36,780 bases of DNA from Deinococcus phoenicis (GTDB lineage Bacteria > Deinococcota > Deinococci > Deinococcales > Deinococcaceae). The stretch is from contig NZ_JHAC01000041.1 of assembly GCF_000599865.1 (NCBI RefSeq), forward strand, positions 1 to 36,780. The letters run 5' to 3'. The number at the start of each line of letters is the position of its first letter. Position 1 is the first letter of the stretch. Under the pieces are notes generated by a model. It saw only the letters and a program-made list of their open reading frames with translations, made no database searches and had not been told where the DNA came from. Positions 1-22,951 of this stretch are shown here, in pieces. A program made the translations under genes and the position numbers.

Positions 1-469
1 CCCCCAGCGCCCGCGCATCGGTCACGACGGTGAGGGCGGCGCGGCCACCCGCCAGCACGCGCACGGCCACCAGACGGTCGCCCAGGCGGTACGTTCCGGG
101 ACGCAGGCCAGCAGGAATGCCCTCCGGAAAGCGCGGCGTGGCCACCGCCCGCACCTCGCGGCCCCGCAGCGTGAGCAGCCGCACGTCGAGCTTGCGGGTC
201 TGCGCGTCGGCGTCCAGAATGGCGGCCAGGTCCGCCGGGGCCAGCGTGCCCTGCACCCCCAGCAGCGCCGCCAGCAGGTCGTCGCCCCGGCCCAGCGCCG
301 CCTCCACCCGCGCCTGCACCCCCCCCACCGCCGAGGTGAGCCGGTCCCGCTGCGCCGCGAACAGAAAGCCGTTCACCGCGAAAAACAGCCCCGCCGCCAC
401 CAGCGCCACTGCCAGCGCCGTCGCCAGCGCGGCCCAGAGGGTGAGGCGGGCGCGCAGCGTCAGACGCAT
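1..469 (-). CDS. Sensor histidine kinase, N-terminal part (partial)
   Basis: The reading frame starts at the ATG at 469 and leaves the window at base 1, giving about 156 residues. It opens with basic residues, then a long hydrophobic segment (about residues 10-38) that looks like a membrane anchor, followed by an extracytoplasmic-type region rich in Ala, Leu and Arg. No HAMP, His-box or ATPase domain is inside the window. The kinase identity is inferred from position: it follows an OmpR-type regulator on the same strand with a 64-base gap, the usual order of a two-component operon, and the architecture fits a membrane sensor kinase. The stimulus cannot be read from the sequence. No Shine-Dalgarno is evident before the ATG. 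Confidence 0.7.
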   Translation of the reverse strand, partial: MRLTLRARLTLWAALATALAVALVAAGLFFAVNGFLFAAQRDRLTSAVGGVQARVEAALGRGDDLLAALLGVQGTLAPADLAAILDADAQTRKLDVRLLTLRGREVRAVATPRFPEGIPAGLRPGTYRLGDRLVAVRVLAGGRAALTVVTDARALG

Positions 470-533
470 GGGGGGCAGGCGGAGGGCAGATGCAAGAAGA
501 CCAATCGCTGGAAGCTGGCCGCGGGCGGCCCCT

Positions 534-1196
<663 letters not shown>

Positions 1197-1202
1197 GGGA
1201 TC

Positions 1203-1208
1203 AGTGTA
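1203..1208 (-). promoter_or_regulatory. -10 box for leaderless response-regulator mRNA
   Basis: On the minus strand TACACT ends 6 bases before the ATG at 1196, so transcription should begin at or next to the start codon. No good -35 hexamer is seen; TTAACC lies 19 bases further upstream. Confidence 0.55.
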
Positions 1209-1229
1209 GGGGCAGCGGTGAAGCGGGGG

Positions 1230-1592
1230 TTAAGCGGCCAGCGCCCGCCCCAGCCCCCAGAGCAGCAGGCCCACCCCCACCACGGCCAGCAGCCCCAGCA
1301 GCGGCAACAGCCACGGCAAGCGCCGCTGCAAGCCCGCGCTCCGCGCCCGTGCGTCCGCCAGCACCGGGGCGGGCAGGCCCCGCGCGGCGAGCGCCAGAAT
1401 CGTGGGCACGATCAGGAGGTCGTCGCCCCAGCCCGCCAGCGGAATGACATCGGGCAGCAGGTCCACCGGACTCAGGGCGTAGGCCAGCGCCAGCAGGGCC
1501 GCCAGCCGCGCCCGCCCCGGCGTCCGCCGGTCCCCCACCGCGAACAGCAGCGCCAGCGCGTCCCGCCAGAAGGTCCGCAGCCGAAGGATCAC
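1230..1592 (-). CDS. YkvA/DUF1232 family small membrane protein
   Basis: A 120-residue protein with the DUF1232 hallmark at about residues 36-57, where [11 protein letters not shown] is followed by IPLAGWGDD. This motif defines the YkvA family, small membrane-associated proteins of unknown biochemical role. A second strongly hydrophobic segment near residues 92-115 looks like a transmembrane helix, preceded by an Arg-rich stretch. The start is taken as the GTG at 1592; a TATTCC sequence lies 5 bases upstream, a weak version of the leaderless -10 pattern used by neighbours. It lies just upstream of the two-component genes on the same strand but the response regulator appears to have its own promoter, so a functional link is uncertain. 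Confidence 0.8.
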   Translation of the reverse strand: MILRLRTFWRDALALLFAVGDRRTPGRARLAALLALAYALSPVDLLPDVIPLAGWGDDLLIVPTILALAARGLPAPVLADARARSAGLQRRLPWLLPLLGLLAVVGVGLLLWGLGRALAA

Positions 1593-1765
1593 GCCGGGGA
1601 ATACGCGGGCCAGGGGGCGAGGGTTCCCGGGCAGCTTCGCGGACCACCCGGACAGGCGGGGCAGGCGGCTGAACGCGGGGCGGCTCCTCTGCTATCCTGC
1701 TTCCCGGCTGTGGGCACCCGCCCGGCCCCGGAGGTCACCGAAGAAGGCGGCTCGTCCCCACGGAT

Positions 1766-1797
<32 letters not shown>

Positions 1798-1910
1798 ACC
1801 GCGAACCAGCCCATCACCGGGAAAAACGCTCCGCCGTGCGGGGTGTGTGGTGTTTTGGCTCGTTCCGGTCTCCCCCTGGAGGGTCCAGCCCGGTTCGGGC
1901 GCGTCCGCAT

Positions 1911-1986
<76 letters not shown>

Positions 1987-2041
1987 CTTGAGCCGGATGC
2001 CTGGGCAGCGTTCCCGGCAGCGTGGCAGGAGGAGAAGAGAG

Positions 2042-2341
2042 ATGTTTGCGATCATTCAAAGCGGCGGTAAGCAGTACCGCGTGCAGGAAGGCGACGTGCT
2101 GCACGTCGAGAGCCTTCAGGGCGAGGCGGGCGACAAGCTGGAACTCAAGCCGATTCTGATCGGCGGCGGGCACACGCTGCTGGGCGACGAGGCCGCGAAG
2201 TTCACGGTAAGCGCCGAGGTCGTGGAGCATGGCCGCGGTAAGAAGATCTACATCCGCAAGTACAAGAGCGGTATTCAGTACCGCCGCCGCACGGGCCACC
2301 GTCAGCAGTACACGGCGATCCGCATCACGAGCATTGCCTAA
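2042..2341 (+). CDS. rplU: 50S ribosomal protein L21
   Basis: A 99-residue protein of normal L21 length that binds 23S rRNA in the large ribosomal subunit. The N-terminus [14 protein letters not shown] and the C-terminal part [16 protein letters not shown], ending in TAIRITSI, are diagnostic of bacterial L21. The ATG at 2042 follows a strong AGGAGGAG ribosome-binding site. A longer frame extends upstream but lacks L21 homology before this Met. It is the first gene of a conserved rplU-rpmA pair, with rpmA 31 bases downstream and obg after a terminator, which is the order found in many bacteria. Confidence 0.98.
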   Translation: MFAIIQSGGKQYRVQEGDVLHVESLQGEAGDKLELKPILIGGGHTLLGDEAAKFTVSAEVVEHGRGKKIYIRKYKSGIQYRRRTGHRQQYTAIRITSIA

Positions 2342-2372
2342 GGTGCTGGTCTAACAAAAGAGGTGAATTGAA

Positions 2373-2648
<276 letters not shown>

Positions 2649-2664
2649 ACCCAGACGGAGCGAG

Positions 2665-2694
2665 AGGCCGGGCCTGCGGGGTCCGGCCTTTTTT
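2665..2694 (+). terminator. Intrinsic terminator after rpmA
   Basis: AGGCCGG at 2665-2671 pairs with CCGGCCT at 2683-2689, directly followed by a run of six T. This is a classical rho-independent terminator closing the rplU-rpmA unit. Confidence 0.9.
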
Positions 2695-2700
2695 ATGGTT

Positions 2701-2731
2701 TTGCCGCCCGGCGCGGCGCGTGGGGTAAACT
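2701..2731 (+). promoter_or_regulatory. Candidate obg promoter
   Basis: TTGCCG at 2701-2706 and TAAACT at 2726-2731 with a 19-base spacer, lying between the rpmA terminator and the structured obg leader. Predicted start near 2738. Confidence 0.5.
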
Positions 2732-2742
2732 GAAGGCAGTTG

Positions 2743-2795
2743 CGGCCTGACCGCCGCGCCCGCCGCCACAGGCGGGCAGAGGAGCGGTCAGGCTG
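2743..2795 (+). promoter_or_regulatory. Nested GC-rich hairpin in obg leader
   Basis: GCCTGACCGC at 2745-2754 pairs perfectly with GCGGTCAGGC at 2784-2793. Inside it GCCCGCC at 2758-2764 pairs with GGCGGGC at 2771-2777 over a six-base loop. It begins within about ten bases of the predicted transcript start and ends about 37 bases before the obg ribosome-binding site. It has no T run, so it is more likely a leader structure or mRNA stabiliser than a terminator. Confidence 0.55.
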
Positions 2796-2842
2796 CTGTT
2801 CACGGGCAGGGCCATGCGAGCAGGCCACACAAAGGAGCAGGG

Positions 2843-4153
<1,311 letters not shown>

Positions 4154-4162
4154 CCGGACGGC

Positions 4163-4212
4163 GGCAGGCGGGGCGTGGCAAAGGGACAGCTTCCCCTCCA
4201 CGCCCCGCTGCC
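4163..4212. terminator. Terminator-like hairpin between obg and the cyclophilin gene
   Basis: GGCAG (4163-4167) and CGGGGCGTGG (4169-4178) pair with CCACGCCCCG (4198-4207) and CTGCC (4208-4212): fifteen pairs with one bulged G. It sits between convergent genes, so it may end transcription from both sides, although no T run follows. Confidence 0.55.
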
Positions 4213-4226
4213 TTGGCCGCCGCCCC

Positions 4227-4988
<762 letters not shown>

Positions 4989-4995
4989 GGGGAGC

Positions 4996-5001
4996 AGTCT
5001 A
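4996..5001 (-). promoter_or_regulatory. -10 box for leaderless cyclophilin mRNA
   Basis: TAGACT on the minus strand ends 7 bases before the ATG at 4988. There is no ribosome-binding site, which supports a leaderless transcript. Confidence 0.55.
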
Positions 5002-5059
5002 GCGGGCGCAGGTGAGGGCCGCGCGGCAGGGAGGTCCGGCCTCTGCGCGGCGGCCATCT

Positions 5060-5703
<644 letters not shown>

Positions 5704-5713
5704 AGGCGGCCGG

Positions 5714-6322
5714 GTGCCCTCCTCTCCTGCCGACAACACGCCCCAGCCCCACCCGCTCGCCTATGCCCTCGTTCATGCCCTGGTGGCGCTGCCCGTCGCC
5801 TACGGGGGGGGCTTGAGTGTGGAGGGGCTGGAGCATGTGCCGTCCGGCACGCCCGCCGTGATCGCCGGAAATCACGGGCTGGCCCTGGATCCCTTCGTGA
5901 TCGGGTACGCCGTGCCGCCCCAGGTGGCCCGCGTGCAGTTCATGACCAAACAGGAAGCCTTCGGGTGGCCCCTGGTCGGCCCGGTTCTGCGGTCGGTCGG
6001 GGCCTTTCCAGTGGACCGCGCGGCCCATGACGCGCGCGCCGTCCGCCGCGCCATCCGGGTGCTGCGGGCGGGCGGCTGCGTGGGCATTTTCCCGCAGGGC
6101 ACGCGGGGGGGCCACGAACTTCACGGCGGCGTCGCCCTGATCGCCCTGCGGGCGCGCGTGCCCACCGTACCGGTGCGCGTCTGGCACGAGCGTCCCCCCG
6201 GGCTGCGCCGGGGGCTGCCGGGGGGGCGCTGGTTCGTGCGCTTCGGCCCACCCCTGGCCCCAGAAGGCAGCATCCACAGCCTGACCCGGCGCTGGGAGAA
6301 TGCGGTGGCCGTGCTGGGGTAG
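5714..6322 (+). CDS. PlsC-like 1-acyl-glycerol-3-phosphate acyltransferase
   Basis: A 202-residue acyltransferase of the PlsC/LPLAT family, predicted to acylate lysophosphatidic acid at the membrane. Motif I, NHGLALD, gives the HX4D catalytic pair His54/Asp59. Motif III reads FPQGTR at about 126-131, with Gln where Glu is usual; this substitution lies in the substrate-binding motif and may affect specificity. A VGAFPVDR segment (motif II region) lies between them. The start is the GTG at 5714, 10 bases after the cmk stop, so the gene is translated from the cmk transcript. A cmk-plsC pairing is common in bacteria. Confidence 0.88.
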   Translation: MPSSPADNTPQPHPLAYALVHALVALPVAYGGGLSVEGLEHVPSGTPAVIAGNHGLALDPFVIGYAVPPQVARVQFMTKQEAFGWPLVGPVLRSVGAFPVDRAAHDARAVRRAIRVLRAGGCVGIFPQGTRGGHELHGGVALIALRARVPTVPVRVWHERPPGLRRGLPGGRWFVRFGPPLAPEGSIHSLTRRWENAVAVLG

Positions 6323-6375
6323 GGCGCGTCCTGGGTAGGGCAAGACAACGCGACCAGACAGCAAAATCAGACAGC

Positions 6376-6409
6376 AAAAAGGGCAGGGGTACGTTTCACC
6401 CCTGCCCTT
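6376..6409 (-). terminator. Intrinsic terminator of the subtilase operon
   Basis: AAGGGCAGGGGT at 6379-6390 pairs perfectly with ACCCCTGCCCTT at 6398-6409 over a seven-base loop. On the minus strand the stem is followed by a run of T (the A run at 6376-6380). It lies about 20 bases after the protease stop and also faces the end of the plsC-like gene. Confidence 0.9.
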
Positions 6410-6428
6410 CCGGTTGGCTGTTAAAAGG

Positions 6429-9098
<2,670 letters not shown>

Positions 9099-9121
9099 GG
9101 GCTGACTCCTTCATTCCGCGC

Positions 9122-10765
<1,644 letters not shown>

Positions 10766-10824
10766 GTGAACTCCTTGGATGCAAACGGGATGGTCAGCAG
10801 GGCCATAGAACAAAAGGCGGCTGA

Positions 10825-10838
10825 GACGACGTGTCGTC
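10825..10838 (-). promoter_or_regulatory. Palindrome in the leader of the PPC-protease operon
   Basis: GACGAC and GTCGTC are separated by two bases. The site lies between the predicted transcript start and the first gene, so it could be an operator or a short hairpin. It does not match the Deinococcus radiation/desiccation response motif. Confidence 0.35.
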
Positions 10839-10876
10839 GCCAGGCTGTTCAGTTTTGCCGAGGTCCGGTGCCGAGC

Positions 10877-10905
10877 ATCCTAGCGTCCAGGCGTTGCGTA
10901 TGCAA
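10877..10905 (-). promoter_or_regulatory. Promoter of the PPC lipoprotein-subtilase operon
   Basis: On the minus strand TTGCAT (10900-10905) and TAGGAT (10877-10882) are separated by exactly 17 bases, a near-consensus sigma-70-type promoter. The predicted leader is about 100 bases and ends in an AAGGAG ribosome-binding site. Confidence 0.75.
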
Positions 10906-11016
10906 GGTTTTTCCCATTCGCCCATCAGCCTGTCCTCATGTAACCGGGGAGACTGCCCGCTTTTCCTTCACGGAAAGGCGTAGCCAGGGGTGCTGCCGGG
11001 CTGTCCTCTTGGGCAC

Positions 11017-12242
<1,226 letters not shown>

Positions 12243-12246
<4 letters not shown>

Positions 12247-13505
12247 GCGAACTGCTCCCCCGGCCCCAGCGTGACGATGGTCGCGTGATCGGCGGGACGG
12301 TACCCCGCCAGGACGGTATTCACGCCGTCCAGCGTGAGGGCCGCGAGCTGCGCGCGCAGGGCCGCGACGCTGCGGACCTGTCCGAAGACGGCCAGATCGC
12401 GCGTGAGGCCGCTCGCACGGGCGCGCAGGCTCTCGGCCCCGAACACCACGCTGGCGGTCAGCCCGGCGCGGGCCCGCTCGAACTCGGCCCCCGTCAGGCC
12501 CTGCGGGAGCCGCGCGAGTTCGGCCAGCAGCACCTCCAGCGTCTCGGGGGCGCGGCCCGGCGTGCTGCCCGCATAGGCCGACAGAAAGCCCTGGCCGCCC
12601 AGCAGGATGGGCGAGGCGCTCACGTGATAGGCCAGGCCGCGTTCCTCGCGCACCGCGTGAAAGAGGCGGCTGGCGCTCCCACCCGAGAGCGCGGTCAGGG
12701 CCACCTGCCACGCCAGCCACCCGGGGCTGCGGGGCGAGACGCCCGGCGCGGTGACGCTGAGGTGCGTCTGTTCGGCCTCGGCGTGGGAAAGGTGGGCGCG
12801 CAGGCCGGGGCGGAAGTCGGCGGGGACCACCCCGGCCTCCCCAGCCTGCCACCCCGCGAAGGCCCGCTCCAGCAGGGCGCGCATCTCGGCGGGGTCGGCG
12901 TCGGCCACCAGGCCCACCACGCTGCCGCGCGTGCCGTAGCGGCCCAGGAAGGCGCGCAGGCCGTCCACGCTGAGACGCGCGAGGCCTTCAGGCGTGCCGC
13001 TGGCCGGGTGGGCGTAGCCCGCGAAGGGGGACGCCGGGTCGCGGGGAAAGGCCAGCCGCCTGGCCCCCACCGCCAGCAGGTCGGGCGGGCTGTCCTCCAG
13101 CCCCTCCAGGTCCTGCCGCGCGAGGTCGGCCAGGACAGGCAGGTCCTCCGGCGGGAGGGCCGGGCGCCGCAGCAGGTCCGCCAGCAGGCCGAGCGCGGCG
13201 GGCAGGTCGGCCAGCAGCCCGCTCACGCCGAAGCGGGTCGCCTCCGGGCCGACGCCCCCACTGCGGCGCACGCCGAGGTCGTCGAGCGCGTCCTGAAACT
13301 GCCGGGCGTCTTTGCCCCCCGCGCCCTTGGACAGCCACTCCTCCAGCACGCCCGCCGACCCTTCCCGGCCCACGGGGTCATGGGCGCTGCCCACCGGCAC
13401 CCGCAGGTCGAGCGCAAAGCCCGGCCCCTTGCGGCGCTCGAACGCGGCAGTCAGGCCGCCCTCTAGGGTCCAGACGTGGGCGGTGGGGGCGGCGGTGAGC
13501 GTCAC
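12243..13505 (-). CDS. M16 family peptidase-like protein, non-catalytic partner subunit
   Basis: A 420-residue M16 homologue. At the position of HXXEH it reads AGVLEEW (about residues 51-57), so both zinc-binding histidines are missing. It keeps the Arg/Tyr motif of the C-terminal half, [20 protein letters not shown], with Arg280 and Tyr293, which binds substrate in heterodimeric M16B enzymes. The start is the GTG at 13505, 6 bases after a TACAAT box. Its stop overlaps the ATG of the zinc-bearing M16 gene. Together the two proteins should rebuild one complete active site. Confidence 0.92.
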
Positions 13506-13511
13506 CGGGGG

Positions 13512-13517
13512 ATTGTA
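13512..13517 (-). promoter_or_regulatory. -10 box for leaderless M16 operon mRNA
   Basis: TACAAT on the minus strand ends 6 bases before the GTG at 13505, the best -10 match in this group. Confidence 0.6.
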
Positions 13518-13575
13518 GCGCCGCGCCGCGCGGCAACCGGGGGCCAGGTCACGGGCCGGGGAAGGGACCGCCCTG

Positions 13576-13747
13576 CTCAGACGGATTCCGTCCGATTCCT
13601 TTCCTTCCGGAACAGCGCCGGAAGTCCATCCAGCTCCCGGAACCCGTACTTTCTCCTTCTCGCGTCGTCGCGAACAGACGCCCCTGAGGACGCGGCTCCT
13701 CCCACTCGGATGGAATCACTCCGTCAACACTTCCATCGGCGTTCGTC

Positions 13748-13751
<4 letters not shown>
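13576..13751. repeat. Intergenic inverted-repeat element A
   Basis: A non-coding block of about 175 bases bounded by imperfect inverted ends: CTCAGACGGATTCCG on the left (13576-13590) and CGTTCGTCTCAG on the right (13740-13751). Inside are a palindrome ACGGATTCCGT, a 7-bp stem (CTTCCGG at 13604-13610, CCGGAAG at 13618-13624) and a CTCCCACTCGGATGGAATC segment at 13698-13717. Style and composition resemble the small non-coding repeats known in Deinococcus genomes. The right end covers the stop codon of the pseudouridine synthase gene. Confidence 0.55.
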
Positions 13752-14671
<920 letters not shown>

Positions 14672-14677
14672 GCCCGC

Positions 14678-14683
14678 AGCCTA
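14678..14683 (-). promoter_or_regulatory. -10 box for leaderless pseudouridine synthase mRNA
   Basis: TAGGCT on the minus strand ends 6 bases before the ATG at 14671; no ribosome-binding site is present. Confidence 0.55.
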
Positions 14684-14706
14684 GCGGACCCGCCCGGCTC
14701 GCCGCT

Positions 14707-15792
14707 CTACGCCACCGGCCGCTGCTGGTACAGCTCCACGACCCGGCGCAAGAAGCGCAGGCCCGGCCCCAGGCTGCTGGCCTGCACCCACTCGTCCTCG
14801 CGGTGGGCGTTGCCGCCCCGGTACACGCCCAGGGCGATGGCGGGCAGGTCGTGGGGGGCGGCGGCGTTCGCGTCGGTGCTGCTGGAGGCCAGCCGCAGGT
14901 CGGTGCGGCCCTCGCGGGCGGCTTCCCGCGCGAGATCGAGCAGCGGGTCAGCCCCCAGGTCCCCGCCGGGACGGTCGCCCACCCGTTCCAGGCGAACGGA
15001 GACGCCCGCCTCGCGCGCGGCGGCGTGCAGCACCGCCTGTGCCCGGGTGTCGAGTTCCGAGAGTGCGCCGGGGTCCAGCGACCGCAGGTCGAGCAGCAGT
15101 TCGGCGCTCCCCGCGATGCTGTTCACGCTGGTGCCCCCCGAGGCCAGCCCCACGTTCAGGGTGGTGCGGGGGCTGAGGGGCCGGTGCAGCGCGTACAGGG
15201 CGCTGATCGCCAGGCCGAGCGCGTGCAGGGCACTGGGGGCCTGGTCGCCCCAGGAATGCCCGCCCGGCCCCAGGAACTGCGCCCGGTAGCGCCGCACCCC
15301 CACGGCCCGGGTGACCGCCACGCCCAGATAGCCGTCCACCGCGATAAAGGCCCCCAGCCGCGAGCGGTGGCGGGCCAGCAGGTGTTTCGCGCCGCGCAGG
15401 TCGCCCAGCCCCTCCTCGCCCACGTTGGCGGCGACCCAGAGGGGCCGGCGCAGCGTGTGCTGATGGCCGCGCAGGTCACGCAGCAGCCCCGTCACCACCG
15501 CCAGACTGGCACTGTTGTCGCCCACGCCCGGCCCCACCAGCCGCCCGCGTTCCTCACGCACCGTCACGTCGGTCCCGCGTGCGAAGACCGTGTCCAGGTG
15601 CGCGGCGAGCAGCAGCGCGGGCCGGCCTTCCGTGCCGGGGGGCGTGAGGCAGGTCAGGACGTTGCCCACCTCATCCCGCACCACGTCGTACCCGAGGTTC
15701 CGCCACAGTTCGGCGATCAGGGCGGCCCGCTCCCCCTCCTCGAAGGTCGGGGCGGGCGTCTGCGCGATGCGCGTCAGGTCCGAGAGGAGCAT
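14707..15792 (-). CDS. M20/M28-like zinc metallopeptidase
   Basis: A 361-residue cytoplasmic hydrolase of the M20 peptidase clan, predicted to cleave peptides or acylated amino acids with two zinc ions. Metal and catalytic residues are visible: AAHLDTVF with His65 and Asp67, GVGDNSAS with Asp92, NVGEEGLGD with Glu126/Glu127 and AVDGY with Asp153. The segment GPGGHSWGDQAPSA marks the lid/dimerisation domain, and GGNAHREDEWV near the C-terminus carries the last metal-binding His. The ATG at 15792 is chosen over a longer frame because it starts at the first conserved helix and lies 8 bases after TAGAAT. Exact substrate unknown. Confidence 0.9.
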   Translation of the reverse strand: MLLSDLTRIAQTPAPTFEEGERAALIAELWRNLGYDVVRDEVGNVLTCLTPPGTEGRPALLLAAHLDTVFARGTDVTVREERGRLVGPGVGDNSASLAVVTGLLRDLRGHQHTLRRPLWVAANVGEEGLGDLRGAKHLLARHRSRLGAFIAVDGYLGVAVTRAVGVRRYRAQFLGPGGHSWGDQAPSALHALGLAISALYALHRPLSPRTTLNVGLASGGTSVNSIAGSAELLLDLRSLDPGALSELDTRAQAVLHAAAREAGVSVRLERVGDRPGGDLGADPLLDLAREAAREGRTDLRLASSSTDANAAAPHDLPAIALGVYRGGNAHREDEWVQASSLGPGLRFLRRVVELYQQRPVA

Positions 15793-15800
15793 TGCGGGCG

Positions 15801-15806
15801 ATTCTA
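15801..15806 (-). promoter_or_regulatory. -10 box for leaderless M20 peptidase mRNA
   Basis: TAGAAT on the minus strand ends 8 bases before the ATG at 15792. Confidence 0.5.
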
Positions 15807-15865
15807 GCGGCTGAGACTCCGCAGGGCGGGGGGCCGCGCCCCTGCCGGACTTCATGAAGGGCGGC

Positions 15866-15902
15866 AAAAAGGACCCTCCCCGAACGAAGGGTCCGGGGAG
15901 GG
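15866..15902 (-). terminator. Intrinsic terminator after the EF-hand gene
   Basis: CCCTCCCCG at 15874-15882 pairs with CGGGGAGGG at 15894-15902. On the minus strand the stem is followed by TCC and five T (the A run at 15866-15870). Confidence 0.8.
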
Positions 15903-15931
15903 CGGCCACCAGAAGGCGGTGGCCGCAGGCT

Positions 15932-16357
<426 letters not shown>

Positions 16358-16527
16358 CGGCGAAACCTCCTGGGAAAAGGGGAAACCTGGCCGGGCGGCC
16401 AGACCGGGACAACCCCCTTACCTTAGGCAAGCGCTGGCCAGCGTGCGTGAGGCCACACTTCACGAAGGTTCATGGCCTGACCCCGGGGAGAGCGTGCGGC
16501 GGGACAATCTCGCTCCCGGGCCGCTGC

Positions 16528-16533
16528 TAGATT
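16528..16533 (+). promoter_or_regulatory. -10 box for leaderless chelatase mRNA
   Basis: TAGATT ends 8 bases before the ATG at 16542; no ribosome-binding site is seen. Confidence 0.5.
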
Positions 16534-16541
16534 GCCCGCAT

Positions 16542-17957
<1,416 letters not shown>

Positions 17958-17963
17958 GGAAGG

Positions 17964-18027
17964 GATGGGCGGAGGTGGTGGGCCGTCGGGCGTGGGAAAG
18001 CCCCGCCCACCTTTCCTCCAGCCCATC
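17964..18027 (+). terminator. Long imperfect hairpin after the chelatase gene
   Basis: GATGGGC (17964-17970) and GGAGG (17971-17975) pair with CCTCC (18015-18019) and GCCCATC (18021-18027); GTGGGC (17978-17983) pairs with GCCCAC (18005-18010) inside. It starts 7 bases after the stop and could stop transcription or protect the mRNA end. No T run follows. Confidence 0.4.
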
Positions 18028-18052
18028 ACCGACAACCCACATCCCGGGGTGA

Positions 18053-18058
18053 GAGAAT
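18053..18058 (+). promoter_or_regulatory. Weak -10 box before the VC0807-like gene
   Basis: GAGAAT ends 7 bases before the ATG at 18066; CCGACA lies 18 bases further upstream as a possible -35. It supports the second in-frame Met over the one at 18057. Confidence 0.35.
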
Positions 18059-18065
18059 GCACCCT

Positions 18066-18857
<792 letters not shown>

Positions 18858-18902
18858 TGGGGTGCAGGCTGTGGGAAAAGATCTTCCGGCAACCCACGGC
18901 CC

Positions 18903-19639
<737 letters not shown>

Positions 19640-19644
19640 CGGGC

Positions 19645-19650
19645 AGTCTA
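19645..19650 (-). promoter_or_regulatory. -10 box for leaderless phosphoesterase mRNA
   Basis: TAGACT on the minus strand ends 7 bases before the ATG at 19637. Confidence 0.55.
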
Positions 19651-19766
19651 GCCCAGGGGCCGGGGCGGGCTGGGGAAAGCGTAAGGGAAGCACAAAACAG
19701 CCCAGTTGGAGCGGTCAAGCCCTGGTGTGCTGAATTCGCGCCGCAGGTGTCTGGGTGCGCTCAAGC

Positions 19767-20234
19767 ATGAACCCAGACGAGCAGGCTGCTCTCCAGCGCC
19801 TTCAGTACGCAGGGCAGGGCCTGAATGAAAACGTCCTTCAAGCCATAGAACGCGACTTTCAGCTCTCCATTCCTCCCACCTACCGTGTCCTGCTTCGGCT
19901 CGTAGGGAACAACCCCAACGCTATTCCCGAGTGGATTGGCACAGACTGGACAGGAGCGGACCTGTATGACATCCAGCGAGAAGCGCATGACCTCGTCAGG
20001 GAGAACCCCTGTCTTCGTAACCTGCCCGACGATGCCTTTGTTCTGCTCTTTCACCAGGGCTACAGCCTGCTCTTTGTTCCTGCCGAACTGGGTGACGCCT
20101 CACCTGTCTTTGTCTATGCGGAAACCGACGAGCCTTGTGCCCAAGAGTTCAGGCGTGTTGCTGAACGGTTGGACGAAATGATGATGCACCGAGTACCAGA
20201 ACTCTGGGTAGCTGCCAAACTGGTGACCTCGTAA
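19767..20234 (+). CDS. SMI1/KNR4 (SUKH)-like immunity-type protein
   Basis: A 155-residue cytoplasmic protein with SUKH-superfamily features: an N-terminal helix followed by FQLSIPPTYRVLLRLVGNNPNAIPEW, the usual start of SMI1/KNR4 domains, then DDAFVLLFHQGYSLLFVP and SPVFVYAETDEP. Bacterial SUKH proteins mostly protect against polymorphic or contact-dependent toxins. No toxin gene is adjacent, so this is an orphan. Its codons are visibly less GC-rich than those of its neighbours, and no leaderless box or ribosome-binding site is seen, which suggests horizontal gain. The start could be the ATG at 19767 or the GTG at 19755. A non-immunity role is possible. Confidence 0.75.
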   Translation: MNPDEQAALQRLQYAGQGLNENVLQAIERDFQLSIPPTYRVLLRLVGNNPNAIPEWIGTDWTGADLYDIQREAHDLVRENPCLRNLPDDAFVLLFHQGYSLLFVPAELGDASPVFVYAETDEPCAQEFRRVAERLDEMMMHRVPELWVAAKLVTS

Positions 20235-20238
20235 GCGC

Positions 20239-22752
<2,514 letters not shown>

Positions 22753-22759
22753 GCGCCCG

Positions 22760-22765
22760 AAGCTA
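22760..22765 (-). promoter_or_regulatory. -10 box for leaderless priA mRNA
   Basis: TAGCTT on the minus strand ends 7 bases before the GTG at 22752. It decides the priA start, since the open frame continues upstream. Confidence 0.5.
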
Positions 22766-22938
22766 GCGCACGGGGGAGGGGCGGCGGGGTGGGGCGTGTG
22801 CCAAACTCGGCGGTGCCCAGATGCCAGGGCGGCGCACCCCAGTCGTTGCCGCGTGTCCTGGGCGGCACCTCCCCTTCGCGCTGCCCAAGGTTCGGTAACT
22901 TTTCTGGACACCGCTCTATGGCCCCGCACAGGACGCGC

Positions 22939-22944
22939 TACGCT
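22939..22944 (+). promoter_or_regulatory. -10 box for leaderless EamA transporter mRNA
   Basis: TACGCT ends 7 bases before the GTG at 22952. The 186 bases between this gene and priA hold the two divergent promoters and nothing else recognised. Confidence 0.5.
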
Positions 22945-22951
22945 GGCCCCC

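Noticed and set aside
19660..20238. A toxin-immunity or contact-dependent inhibition cassette around the SMI1/KNR4 gene
   Set aside because: Both flanks are ordinary genes (metallophosphoesterase and priA) and no toxin, polymorphic repeat or secretion gene is present.
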